From Actinomycetota bacterium (GTDB lineage Bacteria > Actinomycetota > Humimicrobiia > Humimicrobiales > Humimicrobiaceae): 8,413 nucleotides of DNA. The position numbers and the translations under genes are program-made. Positions within the stretch are counted from its first letter, which is position 1; every line of letters begins with the position of its first letter. The notes under the pieces are model-generated. The model was given only the letters and a program-made list of their open reading frames with translations. It had not been told where the DNA came from and ran no database searches. Location: the NCBI GenBank assembly GCA_023379515.1, contig JAMCQQ010000258.1:1-8413 (forward strand), given 5' to 3'. Positions 1 through 6,596 of this stretch are shown in pieces.

Positions 1-49
1 AAATCCCTTATACTGCGACTGCAGCTTAAAAAACTGTTATTAATTGCAG

Positions 50-74
50 ATCCCGGCTTAAGGTCGGGATTTTT
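50..74 (+). terminator. Rho-independent terminator, plus strand
   Basis: An 8-bp stem (50-57 with 63-70, one G-U pair) closes a 5-base loop and is followed by five T on the plus strand. This is the form of an intrinsic terminator for a plus-strand transcript entering from the left of the window. On the minus strand no T tract follows the stem directly, so it is a poorer terminator for the NYN gene, whose TAA stop (58-60) lies inside the hairpin. Bases 1-49 hold no identifiable gene. Frame 2 ends with a stop at 41-43 and frame 3 at 27-29, so either could be the tail of a convergent plus-strand gene, but too little is visible to say. Confidence 0.7.
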
Positions 75-675
75 GCGTTCTGGGGACTATAAAATCATTT
101 TTGAAGGTGTGTAAGTCAAGATATATATCTGCCTCTTGCACTAACTCATTAGAAACGTGACCGCGCTCGGAAATTACTAATATTTTTTTACCTTTTTTCT
201 TTAAAAATCTCACAAGATAAGCAAAATCACTGTCTCCGGAAAAAAGGACAAAAGTATCATAATTCCTTAACCAATCCACAGCATCTACTGAAATTTCTAC
301 GTCAAAATTCGCTTTCCTTAGATGTTTGCTTTCAGAAACCTTTATGTCTTTAATTATTTTTGTTACTAATCTATAGCCATTTCTTTTTAAAAAAGTTAAG
401 AAATTATCATGTGATTCTGTTCCAAAGCGAGCGGAGTAAAAACTTATGCTAGCTAATTTTGAGTTTGTTTTAAAGAATTTATAGAGTTTTTTGTAATCTA
501 CTCTATAATAATTTAAAGGCAATGCTTTCCATTTAAAATCTTTTCGTAGATGTTTTATATTAGGTAGTTTTGTGCCAAGATCAGCTACGGATCTTTCCAA
601 ATTCGCCGCATCTATAAAAACAGCTGTTCTATCGTTTTTCGATAATACTTCTTCTTTGTTTTTCTTATTTTTCAT
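58..675 (-). CDS. NYN-domain (LabA/DUF88-like) putative ribonuclease
   Basis: A 205-aa protein of the NYN family, PIN-like metal-dependent nucleases that usually act on RNA. Visible family features are the first strand with FIDAANL (D22, N25), an acidic FDVEISVDA segment (D125, D131), and SGDSDF (D148, D150), followed by a basic helix and the strand KKILVI at 164-168. These Asp residues form the expected acidic pocket, so the enzyme should be active. The first 15 residues are lysine-rich and precede the fold. The start lies 4 bases after the stop of the GHKL ATPase gene with no ribosome binding site, so translation probably depends on coupling. It is the last gene of the three-gene operon, the position of an effector or processing enzyme. 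The substrate (tRNA, mRNA or phage RNA) cannot be read from the sequence. The domain call is firm; the role is inferred. Confidence 0.85.
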   Translation of the reverse strand: MKNKKNKEEVLSKNDRTAVFIDAANLERSVADLGTKLPNIKHLRKDFKWKALPLNYYRVDYKKLYKFFKTNSKLASISFYSARFGTESHDNFLTFLKRNGYRLVTKIIKDIKVSESKHLRKANFDVEISVDAVDWLRNYDTFVLFSGDSDFAYLVRFLKKKGKKILVISERGHVSNELVQEADIYLDLHTFKNDFIVPRTQKSRP

Positions 676-679
676 GAAA

Positions 680-2185
680 TTACGAGTCGATTTTTATATT
701 ATTCTTACGAAGAAATAATCCCAGTTGGTGAAGTAAATCGTTTATTTCCTCAATGTACTCATTAACTGTTTGAGTGCTAGAATCTCCGTCCTTTGAATAT
801 TCAAAAGCTAATGTTTCATAGATATATAGGGGGATTTGTGACATCCTTAATTTATAGAGGGGATAGCTTGTATTTATTTTAATGATTTTTATGCCGGCGT
901 CTTCTACTAACTGATACCTAACCATTTCTGGTAATGGATGTAATTTTGGTTTCGGATAGCCTCCTGTTCTTTTTCTTTTTCCTATTCTCTCAAGAGGTGG
1001 TGGAGTCGCGGGTTGATACTTCTTTCCTGTAGGGTCACTAACTAAAGGATTATTTTTAACTTTCTGAATATCTGGTTCTCCAATTTTTTGACCATGGTCT
1101 ATCGGTAAGCCGGGCAATAATCCTTGTTTCTCTTGATTATTAAGTGAACGTAAAAAATCTGCCCAGTGCACTCCTGCTTCTTCAGCAATTTTCTGTTCTT
1201 TTTCAGTTGGCAGATCTTTATCCTTTTCTTCTAAAAGAGATCGAATATAGGGATCCATTCTTTTAATCATCTCTTCTCTTATTTCTTCCCAAAGAGACGA
1301 ACCCCTATCTATATCACTTTTGTTCATAGTTAGTGGCAAATCTTCAAATTCAATATAAAGCTCTCCAATTAGTAGATCAATCGATTGTTTAAAGCTAGGA
1401 TCCTTCGGGCCGAAAAACTCTTTTTCAACAATCAATCTGCCAAAAGCGTAACATCTCACTCCACCTCTTATTTTGCTTCCCCTTTGGAGCAGACCAAGCC
1501 AAGCTTTTACTATTTGACCACCCTTTAGTTTGAACTCAAAATGTTCCTCTGGAGCTTGGAGTGGATAATCTAATACCTCGATATTATTATTCAGAGTTGT
1601 ATAGATTTCGATTTGTCCAGATTTAAGTAGTGGTCTATAAACTTTTCCTAAATTCTGTTCTAGGTCAGTTTTGCTTATTTTTCTTTTTAAATTCTTAATA
1701 TCTATTTTAACTACACCATCTAAAATATCGGTCGTTTCTTTTTCTTCAGCTTTAAATTTTTTAAGTCCACCTTGTCTGTCGTCCCAGTCATCATCACTCA
1801 CAACATATTTTTTATCTTCGCCGATTTTAGTAGTTTCTATTACCCAGGATTTACCTAAGTATCCCATTGCAGCTTTGCCGCCTTGTCCATATCGTCCCAG
1901 CTTGCCTTTCTTAGAGCTATATCCCCATTTAAAGAAAGCTCTCAAATCATCTAAGTTCATTCCCTTGCCACCTTTATCAACGATTTCTAAGCTATCTTTT
2001 TGTATAATTATGCTTATAAACATTGTTTTATTTTTAATAATGTCATCGACAGCATTGTCTATGAGTTCTAATATGGCACTTATTGGATCTCTATAATTTT
2101 GATACAAAGAAGATATAAGTCGAGGATCAAAATCCTCTTGTAGTTCCAATGATTCAATCGGTAAAGCTGTTATAGGAGTTATCAT
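680..2185 (-). CDS. GHKL (MORC/Hsp90-like) ATPase with C-terminal accessory domain
   Basis: A 501-aa protein with an N-terminal Bergerat-fold ATPase. The N box is ELIDNAVDD (E40 as likely catalytic base, N44 for Mg). The G1 box is DKGGKGM at 70-76, and the G2/ATP-lid motif is GRYGQGGKAAMG at 97-108. A second domain (about 155-310) has a strand with YAFGRLI (246-252) and NKSDIDRG (288-295), resembling the S5-like transducer region of MORC and Hsp90 proteins. A charged helical stretch (~315-350) and a Pro/Lys/Arg-rich linker (~390-420) lead to a C-terminal domain (~421-490) with INTSYPLYKLR. There are no histidine-kinase phosphoacceptor, mismatch-repair endonuclease or topoisomerase motifs. Its ATG overlaps the stop of the 70-aa gene (ATGA), and the NYN gene starts 4 bases downstream. 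GHKL proteins of this type close as ATP-driven clamps, and bacterial MORC relatives are known from restriction and conflict loci. A surveillance role here is an inference. Confidence 0.85.
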   Translation of the reverse strand: MITPITALPIESLELQEDFDPRLISSLYQNYRDPISAILELIDNAVDDIIKNKTMFISIIIQKDSLEIVDKGGKGMNLDDLRAFFKWGYSSKKGKLGRYGQGGKAAMGYLGKSWVIETTKIGEDKKYVVSDDDWDDRQGGLKKFKAEEKETTDILDGVVKIDIKNLKRKISKTDLEQNLGKVYRPLLKSGQIEIYTTLNNNIEVLDYPLQAPEEHFEFKLKGGQIVKAWLGLLQRGSKIRGGVRCYAFGRLIVEKEFFGPKDPSFKQSIDLLIGELYIEFEDLPLTMNKSDIDRGSSLWEEIREEMIKRMDPYIRSLLEEKDKDLPTEKEQKIAEEAGVHWADFLRSLNNQEKQGLLPGLPIDHGQKIGEPDIQKVKNNPLVSDPTGKKYQPATPPPLERIGKRKRTGGYPKPKLHPLPEMVRYQLVEDAGIKIIKINTSYPLYKLRMSQIPLYIYETLAFEYSKDGDSSTQTVNEYIEEINDLLHQLGLFLRKNNIKIDS

Positions 2186-2394
2186 AACTTAAACTCTTTT
2201 TTTCTATGTGCTTGAAATTTAGCTTTTGCTATTCTTAGTTGAGTTTCAATCGCAGAAAATATTTTATTGACCTCTTCTTCGGAGTAATCATAGGTAGATT
2301 TATTTGACAAATTTCCAAGTAGCCTTATTTGATTAAGAAGGCTATTTGTGCGTCTTATGGCTATTCTTTTAAATCTTTCGCTCCTGTCTTCCAT
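2182..2394 (-). CDS. Small helical protein coupled to the GHKL ATPase
   Basis: A 70-aa, charged, probably all-helical protein. The central LLGNLSNKS (25-33), then YDYSEEEVNKIFSAIE (35-50), read as two amphipathic helices joined by a polar turn. The C-terminus is lysine-rich (KAKFQAHRKKEFKL). I believe similar short proteins with an LGN-S-N/YEYTEEDV-like core occur in other bacteria, but I cannot name a family. The reading frame is supported by its position: its TGA overlaps the ATG of the ATPase gene by 4 bases, and a strong promoter lies just upstream. It has no Shine-Dalgarno sequence and no predicted membrane segment. As first gene of the operon it could be an adaptor for the ATPase, a nucleic-acid-binding subunit or a regulator. 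An antitoxin-like role is possible but nothing in the sequence proves it. Confidence 0.75.
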   Translation of the reverse strand: MEDRSERFKRIAIRRTNSLLNQIRLLGNLSNKSTYDYSEEEVNKIFSAIETQLRIAKAKFQAHRKKEFKL

Positions 2395-2400
2395 AAATTT

Positions 2401-2406
2401 ATTTTA
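2401..2406 (-). promoter_or_regulatory. Second possible -10 giving a leaderless start
   Basis: TAAAAT on the minus strand ends 6 bases before the ATG of the 70-aa gene, the same geometry as at the other gaps in this window. It would place the first transcribed base on the A of the ATG. It has no recognisable -35 and no TG extension. It may therefore be secondary to the TTGACA/TATATT pair just upstream, or a chance match in AT-rich DNA. Confidence 0.35.
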
Positions 2407-2420
2407 TATACAACTATTGC

Positions 2421-2449
2421 AATATATTACAACATTTTAATTTTGTCAA
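2421..2449 (-). promoter_or_regulatory. Near-consensus sigma70-type promoter of the three-gene operon
   Basis: On the minus strand a perfect TTGACA (2449-2444) is followed by a 17-base spacer and TATATT (2426-2421), matching 11 of 12 consensus bases at optimal spacing. The predicted transcript start is near 2414, leaving a leader of about 20 bases without a ribosome binding site before the ATG at 2394. It lies in the 128-base gap after the P-type ATPase gene, so the small-protein/ATPase/NYN operon can be transcribed independently of its upstream neighbours. The rest of this gap (2453-2522) is AT-rich with an AT-alternating run at about 2484-2495; I see no strong terminator there. Confidence 0.75.
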
Positions 2450-2522
2450 GTGCTGTTTTAATTTAAGCATAAGATTGATCATAAATATATATATAATAGT
2501 GGGATCTGGACTAACAGAAGGC

Positions 2523-4889
2523 TTATTCAAATCCCAAGTGGAAAATGTTTTGGAAAAAAGGAACGGTTGTGATAATTATCTGTAGAATTGCAGTTATAAA
2601 AACAGAAAGCACAAGCAGTTTATTAAATTTAAAAATAGAGCCTCCTCTTACTAAAAATGCAAGCGTTAGATGGGAAAAAATCAATAGATTAAAAATAATT
2701 GTTCTTGAAAACTTCTCGCTGTTTCCCTGTAAAAGAAAAGAAAAAACAACAAGTAAAAAGAAGGCTAAAGAAAAACCCATTACGCCTATAAACCCGAGTC
2801 TTTTGCTTGTTAGTATCTGTTGTTTTGGATCTCTTGGCTTTTCTTTAAGGACTCCTCTGTTTCTGTTATCGCTTGCCAAAGCCAATGCGGGCAGGCCGTC
2901 GGTTACTAAATTTATCCAAAGAATTTGGGTAGGAATAAGCGGGTTTGGCATATTTAAAAGTGTTGCAAAAAAAATTAAAGAAATTTCCGAAAGATTGCTT
3001 GATAAAAGGTAAGTGATAGATTTTAATATATTATTATAAATTGTCCGTCCTTCCAAAACCGCCCTAATAAGAGTTGAATAATTATCATCGGCCAGAACAA
3101 TATCCGAAGCTTCTTTGGCAACGTCAGTTCCTGTTAATCCCATTGCAATTCCGACATTAGCTTTTTTTAGAGCTAAAGCATCGTTTACGCCGTCTCCTGT
3201 AACTCCGACTACATAGCCCATCTTTTTTAATAAAGTTACTAATCTTAATTTGTCTTCGGGTCTGGTTCTGGCAAAAACGCTTGTTTTTAGGATTATTCTT
3301 TTTAACTGTTCGTCAGACATTTTATCAAGTTCATCACCGGTTATGACGTCTTCGTCTTTTTCTATTAAGCCTATTTCTTTGGCTATTGTTAAAGCAGTCA
3401 GTTCGTTGTCGCCTGTAACCATAATAGTTCTAATCCCGGCTTCTTTAGCATTGTTTAAGGCCTGCCATGCTTCGTCTCTTGGGGGATCATAAATGCCGAC
3501 AAAGCCCAAGAATTCAAGATTTTGCTCCAAATGCTTTCTTTCCTTAACTTTTTCCTCCTCGTGGTTTTTAAATCCCAAGCCAATTACTCTGTATCCTTTT
3601 TTGGCATAACTTTGATATTCTTTTTCAATTCTTTTTCTTTCAGGTTCTTTTAATGTGCTGTTTTGAAGAATTTTTTCCGGTGCTCCTCTTACAAAAACAT
3701 ATCTTTTCTTGTTTTCTTCCCAAATGCTTGTAATAAGTTTTGTTTCCGGATCAAAAACAAATTCGTCTATAACCTTGCCGTCGTCTGTTAATGTGTTTAG
3801 GTTTTCGACTTTATTGCTTGCAAACATCAAAAGCGCAGAGTCTGTCTTATCGCCTACAGCTTCAAATTTTCCCTGTTCCCCTTTTTGAATTAATGAGGCA
3901 GTGTTTCCGATAACACAAGCTTTCAATAAAAAGCTAAGATGCTCTTTTTTATTAATAAAGAATTCCTTAACAGTCATCTCGTTTTTAGTTAGAGTCCCTG
4001 TTTTATCGGAAAGTATTATTTGAACTGCGCCTAAAGTTTCAACAGCAGACATTTTTCGGACTATTGCATTTTTCTTTGCCATTTTTTTAGTTCCTATAGC
4101 AAGGGCAATAGTAATAACAGCAGGAAGACCTTCAGGAATGGCCGAAACAGCAGCGCTAACAGACAAAAGTATTAGATAAAATAAGTTCCTATTCTGACTT
4201 AGTCCAATAGGAATTAAAGAAAAAGCAATAATTATGGCAACTATGGATATTATTTTTCCTAATGTCGAGAGATTTTTTTGCAGAGGGGTCTTGCTAATTT
4301 CAATAGAAGCAAGCGTGCCTGCAATTTTTCCAAAGCGGGTATTCATGCCGGTGTTTTCTACAAGCAAACGCCCTCGCCCTTTTGACACGAGCGTTCCTGA
4401 AAAAGCTAAATCAAAAGAATTTTTTACAACAGGAATAGATTCGCCTGTTAATACAGCCTCATCAATTTCTAAATGATGCGATAAAACTATTTTCCCGTCA
4501 GCCGGGATATGCTCGCCTTCATTTAATAAAACTATATCTCCGGGAACAAGTTCAAAGCTTGGAATTTCTGCTTCTTTGCCGTTTCTTATGACCCTTGATA
4601 ATGGTTTTATGTAGCTTTTTAATTTTTCAAGTGATTTTTCGGCATTATATTCCTGCAAAAATCCAAAAACAGCGCTTAATATAAGAATGGAGGCGATAAA
4701 AAAAGCATCAACCAAGTTTCCAATCAGAAAAGAAAATATTCCTCCTAAAAAAAGTATACCGTTGATAAAGTTAGGGAATTGGGATAAAAAGATTGAAAGA
4801 GCATTATAGCTTTTTTTAATTTCTATTTCGTTTTTGCCAAATTCTTTTAATTTTTCCCGTGCTTGGCTTGAGGTTAAACCGCGGTCCAT
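2523..4889 (-). CDS. P-type calcium-transporting ATPase (SERCA/SPCA-like, P2A)
   Basis: A 788-aa ion pump. It has the cation-ATPase N-terminal motif (GLTSSQAREKL), actuator loop LTGES (147-151), M4 PEGLPA (252-257), phosphorylation site DKTGTLT (D295), nucleotide-domain RGAPE (401-405), TGDN (492-495) and hinge TGDGVNDA (564-571). Residues matching the SERCA Ca ligands are present: E253 in M4, N632 and E635 in M5, N660, T663 and D664 in M6 (INLVTDGLP). The M8 glutamate of SERCA site I appears to be His740, so transport of one Ca per cycle (SPCA-like) is plausible. Helices M1-M9 are visible but the protein stops at FHLGFE just after M9, where relatives continue through M10. Usual bacterial homologues are about 850-900 aa. 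The gene is 52 bases after the surface-protein gene and has its own extended -10. It should extrude cytoplasmic Ca2+; Mn2+ cannot be excluded. Confidence 0.9.
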   Translation of the reverse strand: MDRGLTSSQAREKLKEFGKNEIEIKKSYNALSIFLSQFPNFINGILFLGGIFSFLIGNLVDAFFIASILILSAVFGFLQEYNAEKSLEKLKSYIKPLSRVIRNGKEAEIPSFELVPGDIVLLNEGEHIPADGKIVLSHHLEIDEAVLTGESIPVVKNSFDLAFSGTLVSKGRGRLLVENTGMNTRFGKIAGTLASIEISKTPLQKNLSTLGKIISIVAIIIAFSLIPIGLSQNRNLFYLILLSVSAAVSAIPEGLPAVITIALAIGTKKMAKKNAIVRKMSAVETLGAVQIILSDKTGTLTKNEMTVKEFFINKKEHLSFLLKACVIGNTASLIQKGEQGKFEAVGDKTDSALLMFASNKVENLNTLTDDGKVIDEFVFDPETKLITSIWEENKKRYVFVRGAPEKILQNSTLKEPERKRIEKEYQSYAKKGYRVIGLGFKNHEEEKVKERKHLEQNLEFLGFVGIYDPPRDEAWQALNNAKEAGIRTIMVTGDNELTALTIAKEIGLIEKDEDVITGDELDKMSDEQLKRIILKTSVFARTRPEDKLRLVTLLKKMGYVVGVTGDGVNDALALKKANVGIAMGLTGTDVAKEASDIVLADDNYSTLIRAVLEGRTIYNNILKSITYLLSSNLSEISLIFFATLLNMPNPLIPTQILWINLVTDGLPALALASDNRNRGVLKEKPRDPKQQILTSKRLGFIGVMGFSLAFFLLVVFSFLLQGNSEKFSRTIIFNLLIFSHLTLAFLVRGGSIFKFNKLLVLSVFITAILQIIITTVPFFQNIFHLGFE

Positions 4890-4895
4890 TAATTT

Positions 4896-4904
4896 ATTTT
4901 AACA
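4896..4904 (-). promoter_or_regulatory. Extended -10 promoter, predicted leaderless start of the P-type ATPase
   Basis: On the minus strand TG-T-TAAAAT forms an extended -10 element. The hexamer ends 6 bases before the ATG at 4889, so the predicted +1 is the A of the start codon. No good -35 is visible at the matching distance, which an extended -10 can tolerate. No Shine-Dalgarno sequence precedes the ATG. The 52-base gap holds nothing else recognisable. Confidence 0.5.
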
Positions 4905-4941
4905 TAAATATTATCTTTTGCGATTTTTAAGTTTGCAGAAA

Positions 4942-5580
4942 TTACTTATTTAACGCATTTTCACAGGCGGCTTTTGTTTGAGGATCTGTAATGCTATTGC
5001 AGGGAGAAGAAGTTCCGGTTGAGGCACTTGTTGGTTTTGCCATGAGAGCTGAAACATCCATAAATTTAATATTGGCAGGAATGTTAAATACCGATTGATC
5101 CGGAATCCATGTGTCGCATTTATAATCCGCTTTCTGGTTGAGATCAACATATTGTCCAGCATCAGTATTGCTTTTTAAATCATCTACGGAAAGCTTCATT
5201 TTTATTCCCTGTGGAAGGGTATCTCCCCAGATATAATTTTCATCCGCAAGTTTTAACATACTCATTTTACTTGTCTTTCCGGTTTTATCGATGATCGTAA
5301 AAGTGTTATACATTTTGTTGCCCGATATATAAACAGTTCCTTTAGTTTTTCCGCCGGCCGTTTGTGTAATTTCAAAAGAGCATTTATTATTTCCGCCGCT
5401 GGCTAAAAGAGAAAGCAGAGAAGTGACTAATGACTTATTTTTTACTGGAGTTGGAGAAGTTTTTATGTTAGTGGTTTTAATTTGAGTATTTTTGAATTTG
5501 CCGAGTTTTAGGTAAGCGCTGCCGGCGATTACAATTATTAATATGGCTATTCCTGCGATTAAGATATTTCTATTTGGCAT
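4942..5580 (-). CDS. Membrane-anchored extracytoplasmic protein with two Cys pairs
   Basis: A 212-aa protein with a short basic N-terminus (MPNRN), one hydrophobic segment (about 6-24) with no lipobox cysteine, then a Thr/Lys/Pro-rich stalk (30-50). This predicts an N-terminal signal anchor with the rest outside the membrane. The body (about 65-178) looks beta-rich, with KGTVYISGNKMYN and the segment VDLNQKADYKCDTWIPDQSVF. After a Ser/Thr/Pro linker it ends in PCNSITDPQTKAACENAL. Cysteines are C67 and C155, probably bridging the body, and C194 and C206 in the tail; spacing fits two disulfides. I recognise the general style of small CPR surface proteins but no named domain. It has its own promoter with a predicted leaderless start and lies upstream of the P-type ATPase on the same strand, possibly co-transcribed. 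Function unknown. Confidence 0.75.
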   Translation of the reverse strand: MPNRNILIAGIAILIIVIAGSAYLKLGKFKNTQIKTTNIKTSPTPVKNKSLVTSLLSLLASGGNNKCSFEITQTAGGKTKGTVYISGNKMYNTFTIIDKTGKTSKMSMLKLADENYIWGDTLPQGIKMKLSVDDLKSNTDAGQYVDLNQKADYKCDTWIPDQSVFNIPANIKFMDVSALMAKPTSASTGTSSPCNSITDPQTKAACENALNK

Positions 5581-5586
5581 GATCAG

Positions 5587-5616
5587 ATTATAATCGTAAT
5601 ATTTTTAGATAATCAA
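5587..5616 (-). promoter_or_regulatory. Promoter of the surface-protein gene, predicted leaderless
   Basis: On the minus strand TTGATT (5616-5611), an 18-base spacer and a perfect TATAAT (5592-5587) precede the ATG at 5580. The hexamer ends 6 bases before the ATG, which puts the first transcribed base on the start codon itself. The -35 overlaps the end of a hairpin that closes the upstream hydrolase gene. Confidence 0.6.
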
Positions 5617-5638
5617 GAGGTAAGTTATTTTACCTCTT
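5615..5638 (-). terminator. Hairpin at the end of the hydrolase gene, possible weak terminator
   Basis: A perfect 9-bp stem (5615-5623 with 5630-5638) closes a 6-base loop that contains part of the TAA stop of the metallo-beta-lactamase gene. It is not followed by a clear T tract on the minus strand (GATTATCTAAAAA follows), so it may be a weak terminator or an RNA-stability hairpin. It abuts and slightly overlaps the -35 of the next promoter. Confidence 0.45.
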
Positions 5639-6293
5639 TGAGTATTAAAACTTTGGAATTGATAACGCCTTTTTTAAGCTTTTCTTCTGCTTGCAAATAA
5701 TTTTTACCCAGCAAATCCTTGTAATGCATGGGCACTGTGTATTTTGCACCAATTGCATTAGAAGCTTCGATCATTTCATCAACATCCATGGTGTAAGTTC
5801 CGCCCATCGGCAGCATGGCAACATCCAAATTTAAATTCTTCAAATCCTTCATCTCTTCAGTAAAGTCAGTATCACCTGCATGATAAACCTTCTTCCCATT
5901 CAAATTAAAAATATAACCAACCCAGTTATTGGTTTTTGGATGAAAATTTAATCTTTCGGATTTATTGTTATAGGCAGGAATGGTTGAAAAAGAAAAACCG
6001 TTAACCTCATAATTTTTATTTGGTAAAACCTCAAATTTTTTGTCATTAGAGATAGCTGATTTAGCTAAAACATCGGCTGTTGCAACAAGAATTGTTGTTT
6101 GTTTTACTATTTTTGCAATATCATTGTTTGAAAAATGGTCGTAGTGCGCGTGGGTGATAAAAACAATATCACCTTTTGGTAAGTCTAGTGCAGGCAGGTT
6201 GAAAGGGTCAACAAAATAAATTTTATTGCCGCTTTTATCTAAAAAATAAAAGCCCGCATGCCCTAGCCAATTAACATCATCAAGATTTTTCAT
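5625..6293 (-). CDS. Metallo-beta-lactamase-fold hydrolase (UPF0173/UlaG-like group)
   Basis: A 222-aa cytoplasmic metal-dependent hydrolase. The opening WLGHAGFYF is typical of the UlaG/UPF0173 branch. The metal motif THAHYDH supplies H48, H50, D52 and H53. YHAGDTDF supplies H138 and D141, and MHYKD (H190) is the last metal-binding histidine. H118 lies in the loop before WVGY. The set for a two-metal site is complete and the length is normal for UPF0173 proteins (~225 aa); true UlaG lactonases are much longer (~350 aa), so that name is not used. The substrate is unknown and there is no signal peptide. It starts 6 bases after the stop of the 98-aa gene with no Shine-Dalgarno sequence, so the two are almost certainly co-transcribed. 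A hairpin overlaps its stop codon. Confidence 0.85.
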   Translation of the reverse strand: MKNLDDVNWLGHAGFYFLDKSGNKIYFVDPFNLPALDLPKGDIVFITHAHYDHFSNNDIAKIVKQTTILVATADVLAKSAISNDKKFEVLPNKNYEVNGFSFSTIPAYNNKSERLNFHPKTNNWVGYIFNLNGKKVYHAGDTDFTEEMKDLKNLNLDVAMLPMGGTYTMDVDEMIEASNAIGAKYTVPMHYKDLLGKNYLQAEEKLKKGVINSKVLILKEVK

Positions 6294-6299
6294 AGTGAT

Positions 6300-6596
6300 T
6301 TAGCGGTGACCACCACCGTAATTACGTGCCTTTTTTGCTTTTGCTTGTCTTTGCTCTCTGGCTTGTTTTAAACGCTTCCATTCAGAAAGTACTCTTTCAT
6401 TTAGTCTTTCTGGATTAGTAGCAGGTTGTTGGGGAGAGAGGTTAAACTCGCCGCTTATTGCTCTTTGAATTTCTAATGGGGTGGCTTTCATTCTTCCTAA
6501 GGCGTCAGGTTTTCCGCGTTCATTAAAATGACTACCGAACCTGTTAGGGGTAATGATTGAACGATAAGTTTTGTTTAAATCTTCTTTCAATGCCAT
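6300..6596 (-). CDS. Uncharacterised basic 98-aa protein
   Basis: A 98-aa protein that I do not recognise. The first half (to ~55) is moderately polar with RFGSHFNERGKPDALGR and TPLEIQRAISGEFN, the latter likely a helix. From about 60 it is a long charged helix rich in Arg, Lys, Gln and Ala. It ends in a glycine-rich basic tail, NYGGGHR. No Cys, no signal peptide and no membrane segment are present. Such a basic tail suggests RNA, DNA or ribosome contact, but this is only a guess. The ATG at 6596 is preceded by TGTAAT with 6-base spacing, and the hydrolase gene follows after 6 bases. Its leader and first 18 codons are repeated, inverted, at the right end of the window. Confidence 0.65.
   Translation of the reverse strand: MALKEDLNKTYRSIITPNRFGSHFNERGKPDALGRMKATPLEIQRAISGEFNLSPQQPATNPERLNERVLSEWKRLKQAREQRQAKAKKARNYGGGHR

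Noticed and set aside
1671..2096. 141-codon open frame on the plus strand opposite the GHKL ATPase gene
   Set aside because: It is the antisense shadow of a gene with clear conserved motifs; the hydrophobic, Ser-rich composition is what reverse-complement reading of Lys/Glu-rich codons gives.
2470..2535. Possible tRNA-like T-arm (TTCAAATCCC) and AT-alternating run downstream of the P-type ATPase gene
   Set aside because: No acceptor, D-arm or anticodon stem can be formed, and part of it is the coding end of the ATPase.
2545..3012. 155-codon plus-strand frame opposite the end of the P-type ATPase gene, plus similar frames at 3250-3492 and 4234-4476
   Set aside because: Antisense to a gene whose P-type ATPase motifs are certain; no promoter or recognisable protein.
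4950..5162. 70-codon minus-strand frame inside the surface-protein gene
   Set aside because: It overlaps the real gene in another frame and has no start signal or domain.
5625..6293. Naming the hydrolase ulaG (ascorbate-6-phosphate lactonase)
   Set aside because: At 222 aa it is far shorter than UlaG, and no ascorbate-use genes are nearby; only the fold and metal site can be supported.
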